NCBI RefSeq assembly: GCF_027943255.1
Contig: NC_072894.1
Span: 78,345,601-78,409,600, forward strand
Direction: 5' to 3'
Origin: Anastrepha obliqua
Taxonomy: Eukaryota; Arthropoda; Insecta; Diptera; Tephritidae
DNA length: 64,000 nt
Below the pieces are notes generated by a model that saw only the letters and a program-made list of their open reading frames with translations, had not been told where the DNA came from and made no database searches. Within the stretch, counting starts at the first letter, position 1. The number at the start of each line of letters is the position of its first letter. Both the position numbers and the translations under genes were made by a program. Of the stretch, positions 1 through 10,200 are shown piece by piece.

Positions 1-297
1 TTGGAAATATATGAACATATGTAACAAATATGTAGTATCGGGGGAACTAAATGAAGGGCAGTCTATGCCTATTAACACGTAATTAAGTTAGGTAGCTTTG
101 GGTTAGGGAGCCTATGAGTACATCGAGTAACGGACAGAGGCTGATCGACTTCGCCGGGGCCCGAAACATGGTAGTCTGCAGCACCAGATTCCAGCATAAG
201 GAGATACACCCAGCTACGTGACTGTCTCCTGATTGAAAAACGCGAAACCAGATCGATCATGTTGTGATAGATGGCACAGACGCTTCTAGATGAGCCG

Positions 298-772
298 GTA
301 TTGACATCATCGGCATTAGCAAACGCGCTGTTAGTTCTGCCTTTTCCAAACTGGATAAAGAAGCAAAACGAATGGGTCTGGTGGTAGCGAGGACAAAATG
401 AAGTACCTCCTGTCATCAAACAAACAGTCAGCGCACTGGCATATCGGCAACCACGTCCACTGTTGTCAGCTGTGATTTCGAGGTTGTAAGAGACTTTGTT
501 TGACTAGGAACCATCATTAACACCGACAAAAATGTCAGTCTAGAAATCTAAAGTAGAATTTCTCATGCCAACAAGTGCTACTTTGGACTAAGTAGGCAAA
601 TGAGTAGTAAAGTCCTCTCTCGACGAACAAAACTAACACTTTATAAGGCTCTTATCATGCCCGTCCTAACGTATGGCACAGAAACGTGGACGATGACAAT
701 ATCCAATGAAACGTCGTTTGGAGTGTTGGAGAGCAGGATTGTGCGCAAGATTTTTGGACCTTATAGGGTCCA
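298..772 (+). pseudogene. RTE-like LINE reverse transcriptase fragment (copy 1)
   Basis: Remnant of a non-LTR retrotransposon reverse transcriptase. The text from about 298 matches a longer copy at 6375-7078 base for base over long runs. The readable C-terminal piece (600-770) has the phrase TYGTETWTMT followed by a region ending RKIFGP, a hallmark of the post-RT part of insect RTE-type endonuclease/reverse transcriptases. Several frame breaks and stops separate the pieces. It stops abruptly at about 772, where low-complexity T/A-rich sequence starts, so the 3' end is missing. The catalytic YxDD region is also missing: the fragment begins just after where it lies in copy 2. Certainly dead; the RTE clade is inferred from the motif style. 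Confidence 0.7.
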
Positions 773-1324
773 ATATACATTTTGAAAACATATGGAAAAA
801 AAAATTGGAATTTTTTTGGTAAAAAAATTGGAGTTTTTTTGGTAAAAAATGTTTGGAAAAATATAATTCTTTTTTTTTTGGAAAAGTTATGAGAATAGAA
901 TCTCATTATGGAACTTTTAGGAATTACTTAGCATCATCTTAGCTGTTAATGAAAACAAAAAAAAAATCTGTGGATGGCTTTTGGAACTTTAAAATATGCA
1001 GTTTTATAAAGTGAAATATCCCGAATTCCTTGTAACATTTTTATAATTTGTTTTTTGGTTTTTTTGTAATATTTATTATATTATCAAATATATTTTTTTC
1101 ATTTCATTACTTTTTTATTTATTTATTTATTTTTATTTGTTTTTTTTTTTTTTTTTGTTAAAACTTTTTAGAAAAAGATATTTTTTGTTTTATATTATGG
1201 GAATCTCACAATCAAACTTTTAGGGATGAGGATTGTTTTTCAAAACTGGCAAACAAATTTCAACCGCGAAAATTTTGAGCAAACGGATTAATTTTTTTTC
1301 CGATAAATTTTGTTTTTGAAACTA
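773..1324. other. AT-rich low-complexity stretch
   Basis: No gene is visible. About 780-880 holds imperfect repeats of a unit resembling GGTAAAAAAATTGGAGTTTT, and 1090-1160 holds runs of T and TTTA. It ends at the TA dinucleotide (1323-1324) used as target by the Tc1 element that follows. Confidence 0.7.
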
Positions 1325-1553
1325 CAGTGGCTCACAGCTTATTTTATGCAGTGCATAGTCTCAAATCCCAAGCTTTATAACTACAAAACTAAGAAGAATT
1401 TGAAAAAGAAATTGGTACCATTAAAAAGATAAAAAACTCAAATTTAACAAAATAACTTCATTTATTGTGAAAATATATATTTAAATAACTTTAAACTACG
1501 AAAACCAAAAATACTGGTTAATTTCAGGTCACAGCTTATTTTATGCAGTTACT
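1325..1553. repeat. Left terminal inverted repeat of the Tc1 element
   Basis: Pairs with 2760-2988. It starts CAGTGGCTCACAGCTTATTT at the TA target and contains exact 20-bp repeats at 1333-1352 and 1530-1549, the presumed outer and inner transposase binding sites. Confidence 0.93.
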
Positions 1554-1597
1554 TATAATTATAAAAAACTTAATATTAAACATAATTTGAAGTATTT

Positions 1598-2617
1598 TTA
1601 ATATTTGGTATGATAACCCTTGTTGTCTATAACAGATTTAAGGCGATTTTGCATTGATGTCACCAGTTTTTTTGTAATATCTGGCGAAATATTCGTCCAC
1701 TCCGTTTTCAGCGCCTCCTTTAGGTCGTTTTTGTTAGAAATCTTATGTTTCCGGATATTAGTTTCTAGTATAGACCACAAGTTTTCAATGACATTCAAGT
1801 CTGGCGACTGTGGCGGCGGCGTCATCAAGTGAGGACAGTTATATATTAGCCAGCTTTGTACAATACCCGCTTTATGCTTTGGATCATTATCCTGATAAAA
1901 TCGAAATTCTGATTTTATACCCAGATCCTCGGCACTCTGCAACAAATTATCCTTTAGAATCTGTAGGTATTTAAATTTGTCCATTGTTGTCTCAATAAAT
2001 GTCAACCTCCCAGTACCAGCAGCCGACATGCAGGCCCAAACCATGACGCTGCCACCGCCATGTTTCATTGTCGGTTTCAAATTTTCTTTATTGAGTTCCT
2101 TATTTGGTTTTCGCCAAACATAGGACATCCCATCCGAACCGAATATGTTGAATTTCGATTCATCTGCGAAAATAACAGAATTCCAGTACTCTGACGTCTC
2201 TGAAACATGCTCATTGGCAAATCTAAGTCGGCAAAGTCTATTTTTTGGGCTGATAAAAGGTCCTTTACGTGCTACTCGGCTATGAAAATCGTGTTTGCGC
2301 AGAATACGGCGAACAGTTTCCACACTACATTGTTTACCGAGGTCAGATTGAACTGCAGAGGTCAGTTTCGGAGCCGAGAGTCGTGGATTAGCTTTTATCC
2401 TTCTTACAATAGTTCGCTCATCAGTGTCACTGAAAATTTTGTTTGGTGGTTCCCTGCCCTTATTATGTACACGATTTTCATGGACGAAGCGCTCGATGAT
2501 TTTTTGTACTGTAGGGGCGTTAATGTTAACTATTTCTGCTATTTTTCGCTGCGATTGGCCGTTTTTGAAATGGTGAATAACCAATTCACGTTGACCTATC
2601 GTTGTTCGCGGACCCAT
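1598..2617 (-). CDS. Tc1-family DD34E transposase, intact, 339 aa
   Basis: DNA transposase that would bind the direct repeats of its own ends and move the element by cut and paste in the nucleus. Residues 1-115 form the paired-like two-helix-turn-helix DNA-binding half (GQRELVIHHF at 8-17; RRILRKH at 103-109), with a basic GRPR-hook-like stretch near 52-60. The catalytic RNase-H fold follows: D152 in FADESKFNIFG, a glycine-rich box GGG at 187-189, D243 in YQDNDPKHKAG, and E278 in SPDLNVIENLW. There are exactly 34 residues between D243 and E278, which gives DD34E. No stop or frameshift is seen. I chose the ATG at 2617 (MGPRTT...) because it gives 339 aa, the usual Tc1 length; an in-frame ATG at 2677 would add 20 residues without a recognisable domain. 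It is the only transposase in the window with all parts present. Confidence 0.93.
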   Translation of the reverse strand: MGPRTTIGQRELVIHHFKNGQSQRKIAEIVNINAPTVQKIIERFVHENRVHNKGREPPNKIFSDTDERTIVRRIKANPRLSAPKLTSAVQSDLGKQCSVETVRRILRKHDFHSRVARKGPFISPKNRLCRLRFANEHVSETSEYWNSVIFADESKFNIFGSDGMSYVWRKPNKELNKENLKPTMKHGGGSVMVWACMSAAGTGRLTFIETTMDKFKYLQILKDNLLQSAEDLGIKSEFRFYQDNDPKHKAGIVQSWLIYNCPHLMTPPPQSPDLNVIENLWSILETNIRKHKISNKNDLKEALKTEWTNISPDITKKLVTSMQNRLKSVIDNKGYHTKY

Positions 2618-2759
2618 TTTATTAATCACATTAATTGACACTTCAAATACTAAAATCAAACTAAAAAGCGAATACAAAGTAATTTTATAAATAAACGATG
2701 ATATTACATACGCCTACTACTCTTAAATAACGTAATATTTAAGTACCGTTGTACAAAGA

Positions 2760-2988
2760 AGCGACTGCATAAAATAAGCTGTGACCTGAAATTACGCAGT
2801 ATTTTTGATTTTGGTTGTTTTATGTTATTTAAATACATATTTTCACAATAAATGAAATTATTTTTCTAAACTTGAGTTTTTTATCTTTTTAATGGTCCCA
2901 ATTTCTTTTTCATATTCTTCTTAGTTTTGTAGTTATAAAGCTTGGGATTTGAGGCTATGCACTGCATAAAATAAGCTGTGAGCCACTG
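2760..2988. repeat. Right terminal inverted repeat of the Tc1 element
   Basis: Reverse complement of 1325-1553, with the 20-bp direct repeats at 2764-2783 and 2961-2980. It ends GAGCCACTG against the TA at 2989-2990. Confidence 0.93.
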
Positions 2989-2990
2989 TA

Positions 2991-3419
2991 TATACCAAAA
3001 TTTTCAACATTTAGTAAATTTCAAAACTACTAATTTTTTTCAAAATTGTTTTATTTTACCTCTGTTAACATGTGTATATGTACCCACGCCTTTTAATAAA
3101 CCAATTTTCAGAAAAATTTACGATAATGTCCGAAATACTTAAATCACTTGACATGGAATGGATCCATTAGGAATATCAATACAAATGCGAATTCAAATAT
3201 AATATGAATGCGAATACGGCTACGAATTTAAATGCTTCAACTTTAATAAATATGAAAAGGCTGTAGGTTACACAACGAAAAATCATGAATGAAATGAAAT
3301 GAGGAGGTATTATTGTTTTTTCTAAAATGTTTTTAATAACAAACCGGTCGACCTCCTTTGGAAGCTCAAAATTTAAATATGATAATAATGAAGTGGAGTT
3401 TCGTATAGAGTTTCACTAG
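2991..3419. other. No gene seen
   Basis: AT-rich, apparently unique DNA. A short run of GAATGAAATGAAATGA-like repeats lies near 3285-3302. Nothing coding is recognised. Confidence 0.5.
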
Positions 3420-4032
3420 ATGACATGCAAGAAGGCGGACAGACTAATCACGCTGGTAGGTACTGTCGGACTGGAGGGCAACATCGCCAAGACCAAGCCT
3501 ATGACCACAATAAAGCAAAACCTATAATGGTTGACGGGAGTCGGGTGGAATTTGCTTCTACCTCGGATCCACTATAACGGCAGACGGCGGGGCAGATAAA
3601 GATGTCAACTGCAGGCTAAACAAAGCAAGGGCGGAGTTCGGGCGAATGCATACAGTATGGGCGAGTTCGCAAATCTCCAGGCGCACTAACTACGAGTATT
3701 CGGCTCATGCATGAAATCCATACTGTTGTACGGAAGCGAAACATGGCTGGTTTCTAACACCATCATACAGAGCCTACAATCTTTCGTCAACAATGCCACC
3801 GCATTCGGGCCGAACACCATCAGCAACGACTCGCTGAGATCAACGAATGAGAAGCCCATTCTATGGCACATCAAACGCAAAAAGTGGCGATGGATAGTTC
3901 ACACATTTAGAAAACCGCCAGATAGCAATATGAAAATTTCACTGGAATGGAACCCGAGGGACGGCGCAAAAACACAGCCCAGGACCGTGCACGATGGAAG
4001 AGTCTAGTCGAGGCCCTATGCTCACGAGCGGA
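3420..4032 (+). pseudogene. LINE reverse transcriptase C-terminal relic
   Basis: Decayed end of a non-LTR retrotransposon polyprotein read across several frames. Visible pieces in order are a leucine/lysine region ending AKTKPM, then MKSILLYGSETWLVS (3711-3755), then RKKWRWIVHTFRKP (about 3870-3920), then LEWNPRDGAK. This SILLYGSETW ... RKWRWI.HTLR ... L.WNP.G order is typical of the thumb and tail of CR1/RTE-type LINE proteins. Stops and frameshifts occur every 100-200 bp. It ends shortly before a SINE at 4131. The clade is not certain. Confidence 0.75.
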
Positions 4033-4130
4033 GTAAATAAGAATATAAAAAAGAAATGTGAAGTACAACTTAAGTTTTTGGCAGGCCAATCTTCTGCTAA
4101 AATTTGTAATATACGTACGTATACTTTCAG

Positions 4131-4448
4131 GGCCCTGGCCGAATGAGTTGGTGCGTGACTACCATTCGGAATTCAGAGTGAACGTAAGTTCGAATCTCGG
4201 TGAAACACCAAAATTAAGAAAAACATTTTTCTAATAGCTGTCACCCCGCGGCAGGCAATGGCAAACCTCCGAGTGTATTTCTGCCATGAAAAAGCTCCTC
4301 ATAAAACATATCTGCCGGCCGGAGTCGGCTTGAAACTGTAAGTCCCTCCATTTGTGGCACAACATCAAGACTCACCCCACATATAGGAGAAGGAGCTCGG
4401 CCAAACTCCCGAAAAATAGTGCACACGCCAATTATATATAATTTATGT
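4131..4448 (+). mobile_element. tRNA-derived SINE, near full length (copy 1)
   Basis: Short interspersed element with an internal RNA polymerase III promoter. An A-box-like segment (GGCCGAATGAGTTGGTGCGT) begins near 4137 and a B-box GTTCGAATCTC lies about 40 bp downstream. These are followed by a conserved body (CGGCAGGCAATGGCAAACCT; CTCCTCATAAAA; CCCTCCATTTGTGG; GGAGCTCGGCCAAAC) and an AT-rich tail beginning CGCCAATTATATA. The same body recurs eight more times here. The long gap between the boxes suggests descent from a tRNA with a long variable arm, such as tRNA-Ser or tRNA-Leu. A short match around CTTTCAG on both sides may be the target duplication. It has no coding capacity and would depend on a LINE for mobility. 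Confidence 0.88.
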
Positions 4449-6374
4449 ATATATATTCTTTCAGAGCCTTGTGTCGGTATACCAAGCAAACAACTTTCTA
4501 ATTAAATTTTAAGACAGAGAGCAAACGACTTCTAGTGATTTAAATTAAGAGAAGTGTAGATATGGACGTTCATTTTTGTATGCACCATTTTTGAGATTTT
4601 ATAACCAAAAGCCTATTTCTAAATATTTAAAAAAAATTCATAGCATTTAGGTAACTTTAAAACGTATTGGACTTCGGAATTCAGGATTCTACCGCTTGAC
4701 TCCAATACATAGCGTAAATCCCTTACTGGCAATGCCCAAACCGCTGGAAGCCCAGAAACTACTGACAATAAAGTAAATACAAACAGGAAAACTACCAAAA
4801 CCTCAATTTAATTATAAACAATTTAATGATACACAATTACACACATAAGGGATACAAACATATACATATACACATGCACATGCATACATATTTAGTTACA
4901 TTTGACTATAATAAAAGCTATTACACAATTGTTTGCTGCTCTACAATGCAGCCAAGGACAAAAGGATATTGTGGGAAATTATTTTCACGATCGTTTATTT
5001 CATGTCCCTGCTCGGCGGTGTCAACAGAAGGGTTGTAAAGGTTGAAAAACTTTTCGTTGTTAGCCCTCTAAATAAATGAGCGCACAAATACTCGCAAGCA
5101 CAAGTGCACGCATACAAACATATGTATGTGTATGCATACGTACCTACTTAATTGGTTTGTTGGTTTTGACATGGGTTGAACAAAAACTTGTTTCTAATGC
5201 GATTAAAATAAGCAGTAAAAAGTCAGTGGAATGTAACACCGACTACAACGCCTGTGTGTTAGACAACATTATCGCAAATAAATTAGGGAGAACACGGATG
5301 CACATACGAGCACATACATACATATGTATTTATGAATGTACAGCATAGATATAATTTCAATGTAATACGGATTTAATATATTGTAAACGGAATAACAGTG
5401 TTTTTTTGGAAGTTATTGACTACGAAATTCTAGTTCTGTAGAGTGTGCAAATGTATATGCGATTGCGGATATATTTTTTTATTCTCATTCACCACAAAGC
5501 CCATTTAAGTTTTAGGCTGGTATGTATTTAGCGTACTACAGTAAATGTTATGTAGCCCTATTTTCTTCTGCTACACAAATGATATTTATTTATATTTTCT
5601 AACAACATATTAAAGAATTTGATTAGAGAGAGCGTTTTAGAGAGCCACTAAACGAACTCTTCCTTTCCCATTTAAAAGTCCTTAGGCATACCAAAATTCT
5701 CCCATCTAATTCCAAGCCAAGTCCTAGTACACCTGTGTGCGACATACCGGCAATGAAACCTGCATTCGGCATCTAATGTGGGTATTGTTTATAAACTTTA
5801 TAAAATTACTTCTAGTAGAAACGAGAGCAGCGCTTATATTTACATACATACACATTTATTTGTGGATTTTTGACAAACCAATTTAAGCTCACTTAGAGCT
5901 TTCCTGTACAATACCGAACTCTTTTTTTTATTTCCTTGTCAATTAGTTGAATACAAAAAATAGGCGCCTACGATTCACTACTTCTCTGCTCGTTATCTCT
6001 GAGCTCTGCTGACTTTACGAACAATTTGCATGTGAAAGCACCAACCAAGTTATTGAGTAAGGTTCACCACTAGCGAGTACACATAAAACTGGTATATTTA
6101 ACTAAATATTTTCAATGCTGCCAACTGCCTTCCAAGGGTTTCATTATTTATACCAGTTGCTTCATCTATACGCCACTTGCTAATGCTTAGCGAAACGAAG
6201 AGGCCTAATGTAACTTTACAATTTAATGAGATTTATAGTCAGAACATAGGGCGGAGATTAATGCACTGCATCTATCACGATTTTGTGCAATTACTCGTAT
6301 ATAAGGCCGGCTAGCAATACCATTTTTTTCCTTTCGCAAAGGGGGTCCATTTCTCAGGCATACTTTTTTAAGAG
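4449..6374. other. No gene seen; unique-looking AT-rich DNA
   Basis: Contains CATA/TATG-rich simple sequence near 4850-4900, 5100-5150 and 5310-5335. Short open frames here have no recognisable domain and overlap the simple repeats. About 6300-6370 abuts an RTE-like fragment. Confidence 0.5.
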
Positions 6375-7078
6375 AGCGTACAATTGTTGGCGTACGTGGA
6401 TGATATTGATATCATCGGCCTTAATAACCGTGCGGTTAGTTCTACCTTTTCCAAAATGGATAAAGAAGCAAAGCGAATGGGTCTGGTGGTGAACAAGGAC
6501 AAAACGAAGTAACTCCTGCCATCAAACAAACAGTCGGCGCACTCGCGTATCGACATCCACGTCACTGTTGACAGCTATGATTTCGAGGTTGTAAAAGGCT
6601 TCGTTTATTTAGAAACCAGCATTAACACCAATAACAATGTCAGCCTTGAAATCCAACGTAGAATGTCTCTTGCCAACAAGTGCTACTTTGGGCTGAGTAG
6701 ACAATTGCTTAGTAAAGTCCTCTCTCGACGAACAAAACTAACACTTTGTAAGGCTCCCATCATGGCCGTCCTATCGTATGGCGCAGAAGTATGGACGATG
6801 ACAATAACCGATGAGTCATCACTTGGAGTGTTTGAGAGAAAGATTCTACGGAAGATTTTTGGACCTTTGCACATTGGCAACGGCGAATATAGCAGGCGAT
6901 GGAACGATGAGCTGTATGAGCTTTACGATGACATAGACATAGCGCAGCGCATAAAGATTCAGCGGCTACGTTGGCTGGGTCATGTCTTCCGAATGGATAC
7001 AAACGCTCCGGATCTGAAAGTATTCGATGCGGTACCAGCTGCTGGTAGCAGAGGAAGAAGAAGGCCTCCGCTGATGGT
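6375..7078 (+). pseudogene. RTE-like LINE reverse transcriptase fragment (copy 2)
   Basis: Part of a LINE reverse transcriptase from the active-site strand to near the C-terminus. It opens with QLLAYVDDIDIIG (about 6386-6424), the YxDD active-site motif in which the usual YADD is YVDD. A stop near 6511 breaks it, and the frame reopens at 6663-7103 with NKCYFGLSRQLLS, YGAEVWTMT, FERKILRKIFGP, RRWNDELYELY, IQRLRWLGHVFRMD and GSRGRRRPPL, all in the order found in RTE-type proteins. At about 7078 it runs directly into a reversed mariner fragment, so its last residues and 3' tail are lost. Close copies lie at 298-772 and 22274-22765. Non-functional. Confidence 0.85.
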
Positions 7079-7592
7079 TCCGCTTGGTTTTAACAGTTCA
7101 TAATAAATAACACCAACATGGTCCCACCAAATACATAGCATAACCTTCGCAGCATGAATATTCGACCGAGACGACGACGTAGAAGCATGACCGGGCAGCT
7201 CCCATGACTTTCTTTTCTTTGCATTGCTGTAATGAATCCATTTTTCATCACCCGTCACGATGCGATGAAGAAAATTCTTGCTTTTTTGCCTCTGGAGCAG
7301 TTGTTCACAGGCGAAAAAAGGCGTTCAACATCCTGCGCTTCAGCCCGGGTCTTTTTTCGAATGAAAGAGAAAAATCGACACTTCCCGCAAATGACGATTA
7401 TTTGGCACAAAATCAGACATTTTCACAAAACCAAAAGCATATAATACCAAAACAAAATCACTAATGTGTCGAAAGTTCGTTTACCATATGTCTAAGCTTG
7501 GTTTATGACGTTTAGGTTATGTCAGAATCGACTAGCACACACACTGCTGACGGCATCTATTGACAAACAGCGGGAACTTAGTTACGCACCTA
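7079..7592 (-). pseudogene. Internally deleted mariner transposon
   Basis: Relic of a mariner (DD34D-type) element read on the minus strand. The 5' end lies at about 7569-7592, where the reverse strand reads TTAGGTGCGTAACTAAGTTC, a mariner-type terminal repeat. The transposase start is at 7430 (MSDFVPN...HLREV). After about 35 codons a large internal deletion fuses the N-terminal helix-turn-helix to the catalytic core: CEQLLQRQKS, then VTGDEKWIHYSN containing the first catalytic Asp (about 7250), then IWWDHVGVIYYELLKPS. The rest of the catalytic domain and the 3' end are missing where the element meets the RTE fragment. A related element is at 58615-59164. Confidence 0.85.
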
Positions 7593-8568
7593 ATATCATC
7601 CTCGGAAGTGCAACATTTTTCATCAATTTTAAATCCCTGTCCATTTATATACAGCCGTTTTCACTTTGCCAACTTAGATAGCAAATTTTGAATGAAATTA
7701 ATTCACATTTGTCACACTTGCAACGCTAATTTATTCTATGCCGAACATTGGAAAATGTGTGAAGGTGCAAACAGAATGATTTTACAAATTAGAGCAGAAT
7801 GAGAATATCGTCAAGCTATGTAAAAAACTTCACTACTTCAAATCATTACCATGGAAATATTTTACAATATACTCACTGCTAAACAGATACTTATGTATAT
7901 TCATATGTAAGTCCTGCACTACTTGCTTTGTAGCTCAACTAATTCGTCTTCTACCTTTTTTTTAAGGCTACCAACTGGTATTTTTTGCAGGGTGATGTTC
8001 TAAAAAATCTCAATTTATGTATCGAATGGTAACATTAGACGAACTAGTCAGCCTCTGCATCAGGTGTATGCCAGTTAGTAAAGTTGTTCATAATAGATGA
8101 AATAAATGCATGTCGAATTTGTGTTGAAAATTCCCACTTTGGACCAGTTGAAAAAGTAAAAAGAAAAATTGTTAATTTATGTTTTAAACATTTGAATTAA
8201 AAATTAAAATATTACATTCTTTTCTTTAAATTTGTGGTTCGATTCGTAAGATTTAATTTTGAGAAATTAAAAATTTGAAGATTTTCTTTATTCTGAAACT
8301 ACACAAATTATTAAATATGGATATTTAAAAACAGAACAACCATAGGAACAACAAACGTAATGGAAGAATTGGTGATTGTGCAACTGGTATACTTCTAGTC
8401 AATATCAAACTAGTATGACTTCTGCCATGTCTAGTTTGACTTCTCACTTCACGAATATATGTGACGATATCTGCATTGAGAGCACACGAATGTAAATTTT
8501 TCTACATAAAAAGTCAAACGATATGCACTCATTTGTGTGTGCGTCCTTACAGTGTGAAGATACATTTA
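7593..8568. other. No gene seen
   Basis: AT-rich sequence without recognisable coding or repeat structure. It ends at the TA (8567-8568) next to a Tc1-like terminus. Confidence 0.5.
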
Positions 8569-8659
8569 CAGGGTGCATACGGAATTTGCGGGCATGCATA
8601 TTTGTGGCAATAACTTCTCGAAACCATTATTTCTCTTTTTGCTCTTTTCCTGGTAAGGC

Positions 8660-9050
8660 ATGGGAGACTACAACTTAACTCAAGAAATGAAGAGACAAGC
8701 AGTTGTCGTCGCTGTATGTCCAAATCACACCGATTTAGAAATCTCTAATTTTCTTAAGTGCACCTGCTCAATCGTGCATAAGGTTCGTCGTGAATTGGAA
8801 GCATCAGGCGGAGATGCAGAATCTGTTGCCAAACGCAAAAAATCGAGAAACGTTCTGACCCTATCCAATCTGTAGAATACATCCAACAAGTGCGAGCGAT
8901 CAATGACAAGGACCCTTTAAAATCAACGAGGGCCCTTACGAGAGAACTTAATGTATCTGATGGTCTTATCCGTCGAGTTCCCCATGAACATCTCCGGTAT
9001 GAATCCTACATTATGGGGTTAGATACAGTTAGAAGGCCCAAAAAAGCGAA
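8660..9050 (+). pseudogene. Tc1/IS630-like transposase, N-terminal half
   Basis: N-terminal DNA-binding half of a transposase. The frame from the ATG at 8660 (MGDYNLTQEMKRQAV) reads as a helix-turn-helix with a basic region (VAKRKKSR) and stops at 8873. The expected continuation is open in another frame: VEYIQQVRAINDKDP, then STRALTREL, then LIRRVPHEHLRYESYIM, a second helix-turn-helix typical of an insect Tc1-like family whose C-terminal half sits at about 11000-11527. Coding likeness ends near 9050, where a LINE 3' end begins. A frameshift and an insertion make it non-functional. Confidence 0.8.
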
Positions 9051-9051
9051 T

Positions 9052-9480
9052 TTTTTTTAGAAAATTTTTAAATTTATTGATATAAAAATTTGTACACATA
9101 TTATGTCTAAGATTCTTCGAATTTTGACCATGTCTGACAGGTACACGAAAAATGATGACATCCACAGGACTTTTAATATAGCAACAGTAGACGAAGAAAT
9201 CAAAAAGATAACAACAAGGCACTTTGAAAAAATACACACACACAGTAACGCAGAAATCAACAAACTTCTTGAAAGGCAAAGAAACGCAAAAAGGCGTTTA
9301 AAGAGAACCCGACCAAGCGACCTAGTATGGTAAATGCTAAAAAGCCATAAATGTGTGTATGTAAAAAAAAATAATTAAAAATATATTAGTTAAACTAGTT
9401 GTAAAATGTATTCATGTAAAATGAAATTTGTATTGTATTATTGTATATTATTTAATTGTATATTATTTCGTTTATTTTAA
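9052..9480 (+). pseudogene. Jockey-clade LINE 3' end
   Basis: C-terminal coding tail and 3' UTR of a Jockey-type non-LTR retrotransposon. The frame 9103-9333 contains DIHRTFNIATVDEEIKK, then HFEKIHTHSNAEIN, and ends RLKRTRPSDLVW plus stop. That sequence order is characteristic of the last about 70 residues of Jockey-clade reverse transcriptases. About 150 bp of AT-rich 3' UTR follow. It is heavily 5'-truncated, as usual for dead LINE copies, and lies inside the broken Tc1-like element. Confidence 0.8.
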
Positions 9481-9659
9481 TTTTATCGCTTTGACACTGG
9501 CCATTAAGCGATGTATACAAAGCCTGACCAAATTGTTAAACAACATACTTAATGTCAATGGACAGATGTATAAAATAAATGGGGACTAAAAACAAAAAAA
9601 AAGTATTATTTTATCTTTTAAATGTATTTTAAGACTAAGTATTAGTAAAAATATTTATT

Positions 9660-10200
9660 TGGAAAAGAGCTACATCTGATCTCCGGAAACTTCTCTCTAA
9701 AAAAGACGTTTTGCGGTGACCACTATATCTCTGAACTGAATCCTCTGAAATTAAAAAGGCAAACAGATTTCGTTAAAGTACTGCCAAATCTAGTAATTAA
9801 TTGAAGGACTAAGCAAAATAAATTTTTTTGACAAAATGGCGGTTTCCCCCAAAAACAAAAACTATTTTTAACCCAAATTTCGGCCTGAAATTGTTTATAA
9901 AAAAAATATTTATCGGTGAGAAAAAATCTTCAATTAATTACTAAAAAATATATTTAAGAAGCTGGTGTTAAAATTTGAGACTAATCGGTTTAACCGTTTT
10001 CGAGTAATGTTGGCCATCGACTTTGAAAACACCATTTTGAGAAAAATGCGTTTAAAGTTTGAAAAGCTCTTTACATAGGATAAAAATTCTCTGAAACGCC
10101 CTTTCAAATTTCCGTGTAACTTCGCAAATATTCACCGGAACGATATTAAATTTTCTGTGTGTAATCTTAAATATATGTATGTATGTATATTAGGAAATCT
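9660..10200 (+). repeat. Member of the core-sharing TIR-element family; ends not resolved
   Basis: Non-coding repeat sharing two landmarks with the elements at 23458-24200, 42208-42947 and 54192-54893: AAAATGGCGG near 9835, and about 200 bp later an AATCGGTTTAACCGTTTTCG segment leading to TTTTGAGAAAAATGCGTTTA near 10036-10060. I could not find matching terminal repeats, so this copy is probably truncated. Confidence 0.6.

Larger units (their letters stand above)
1325..2988 (-). mobile_element. Complete Tc1-superfamily transposon with IR/DR ends (Bari-like)
   Basis: A full transposon of 1664 bp, bounded by a TA on each side (1323-1324 and 2989-2990), the target-site duplication expected for Tc1/mariner elements. 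The two ends are inverted copies of about 229 bp (1325-1553 and 2760-2988) differing at only a modest number of positions. Each arm carries the same 20-bp direct repeat CACAGCTTATTTTATGCAGT at its outer and inner edge: 1333-1352 and 1530-1549 on the left, 2764-2783 and 2961-2980 (reverse complement) on the right. This is the IR/DR arrangement used as paired transposase binding sites in several Tc1 families. The single gene is uninterrupted. Length, end structure and 339-aa protein recall the Bari family of flies; that name is inferred. Confidence 0.93.

Noticed and set aside
2207..2638. 143-codon plus-strand frame inside the Tc1 element
   Set aside because: It is the antisense shadow of the intact transposase on the minus strand.
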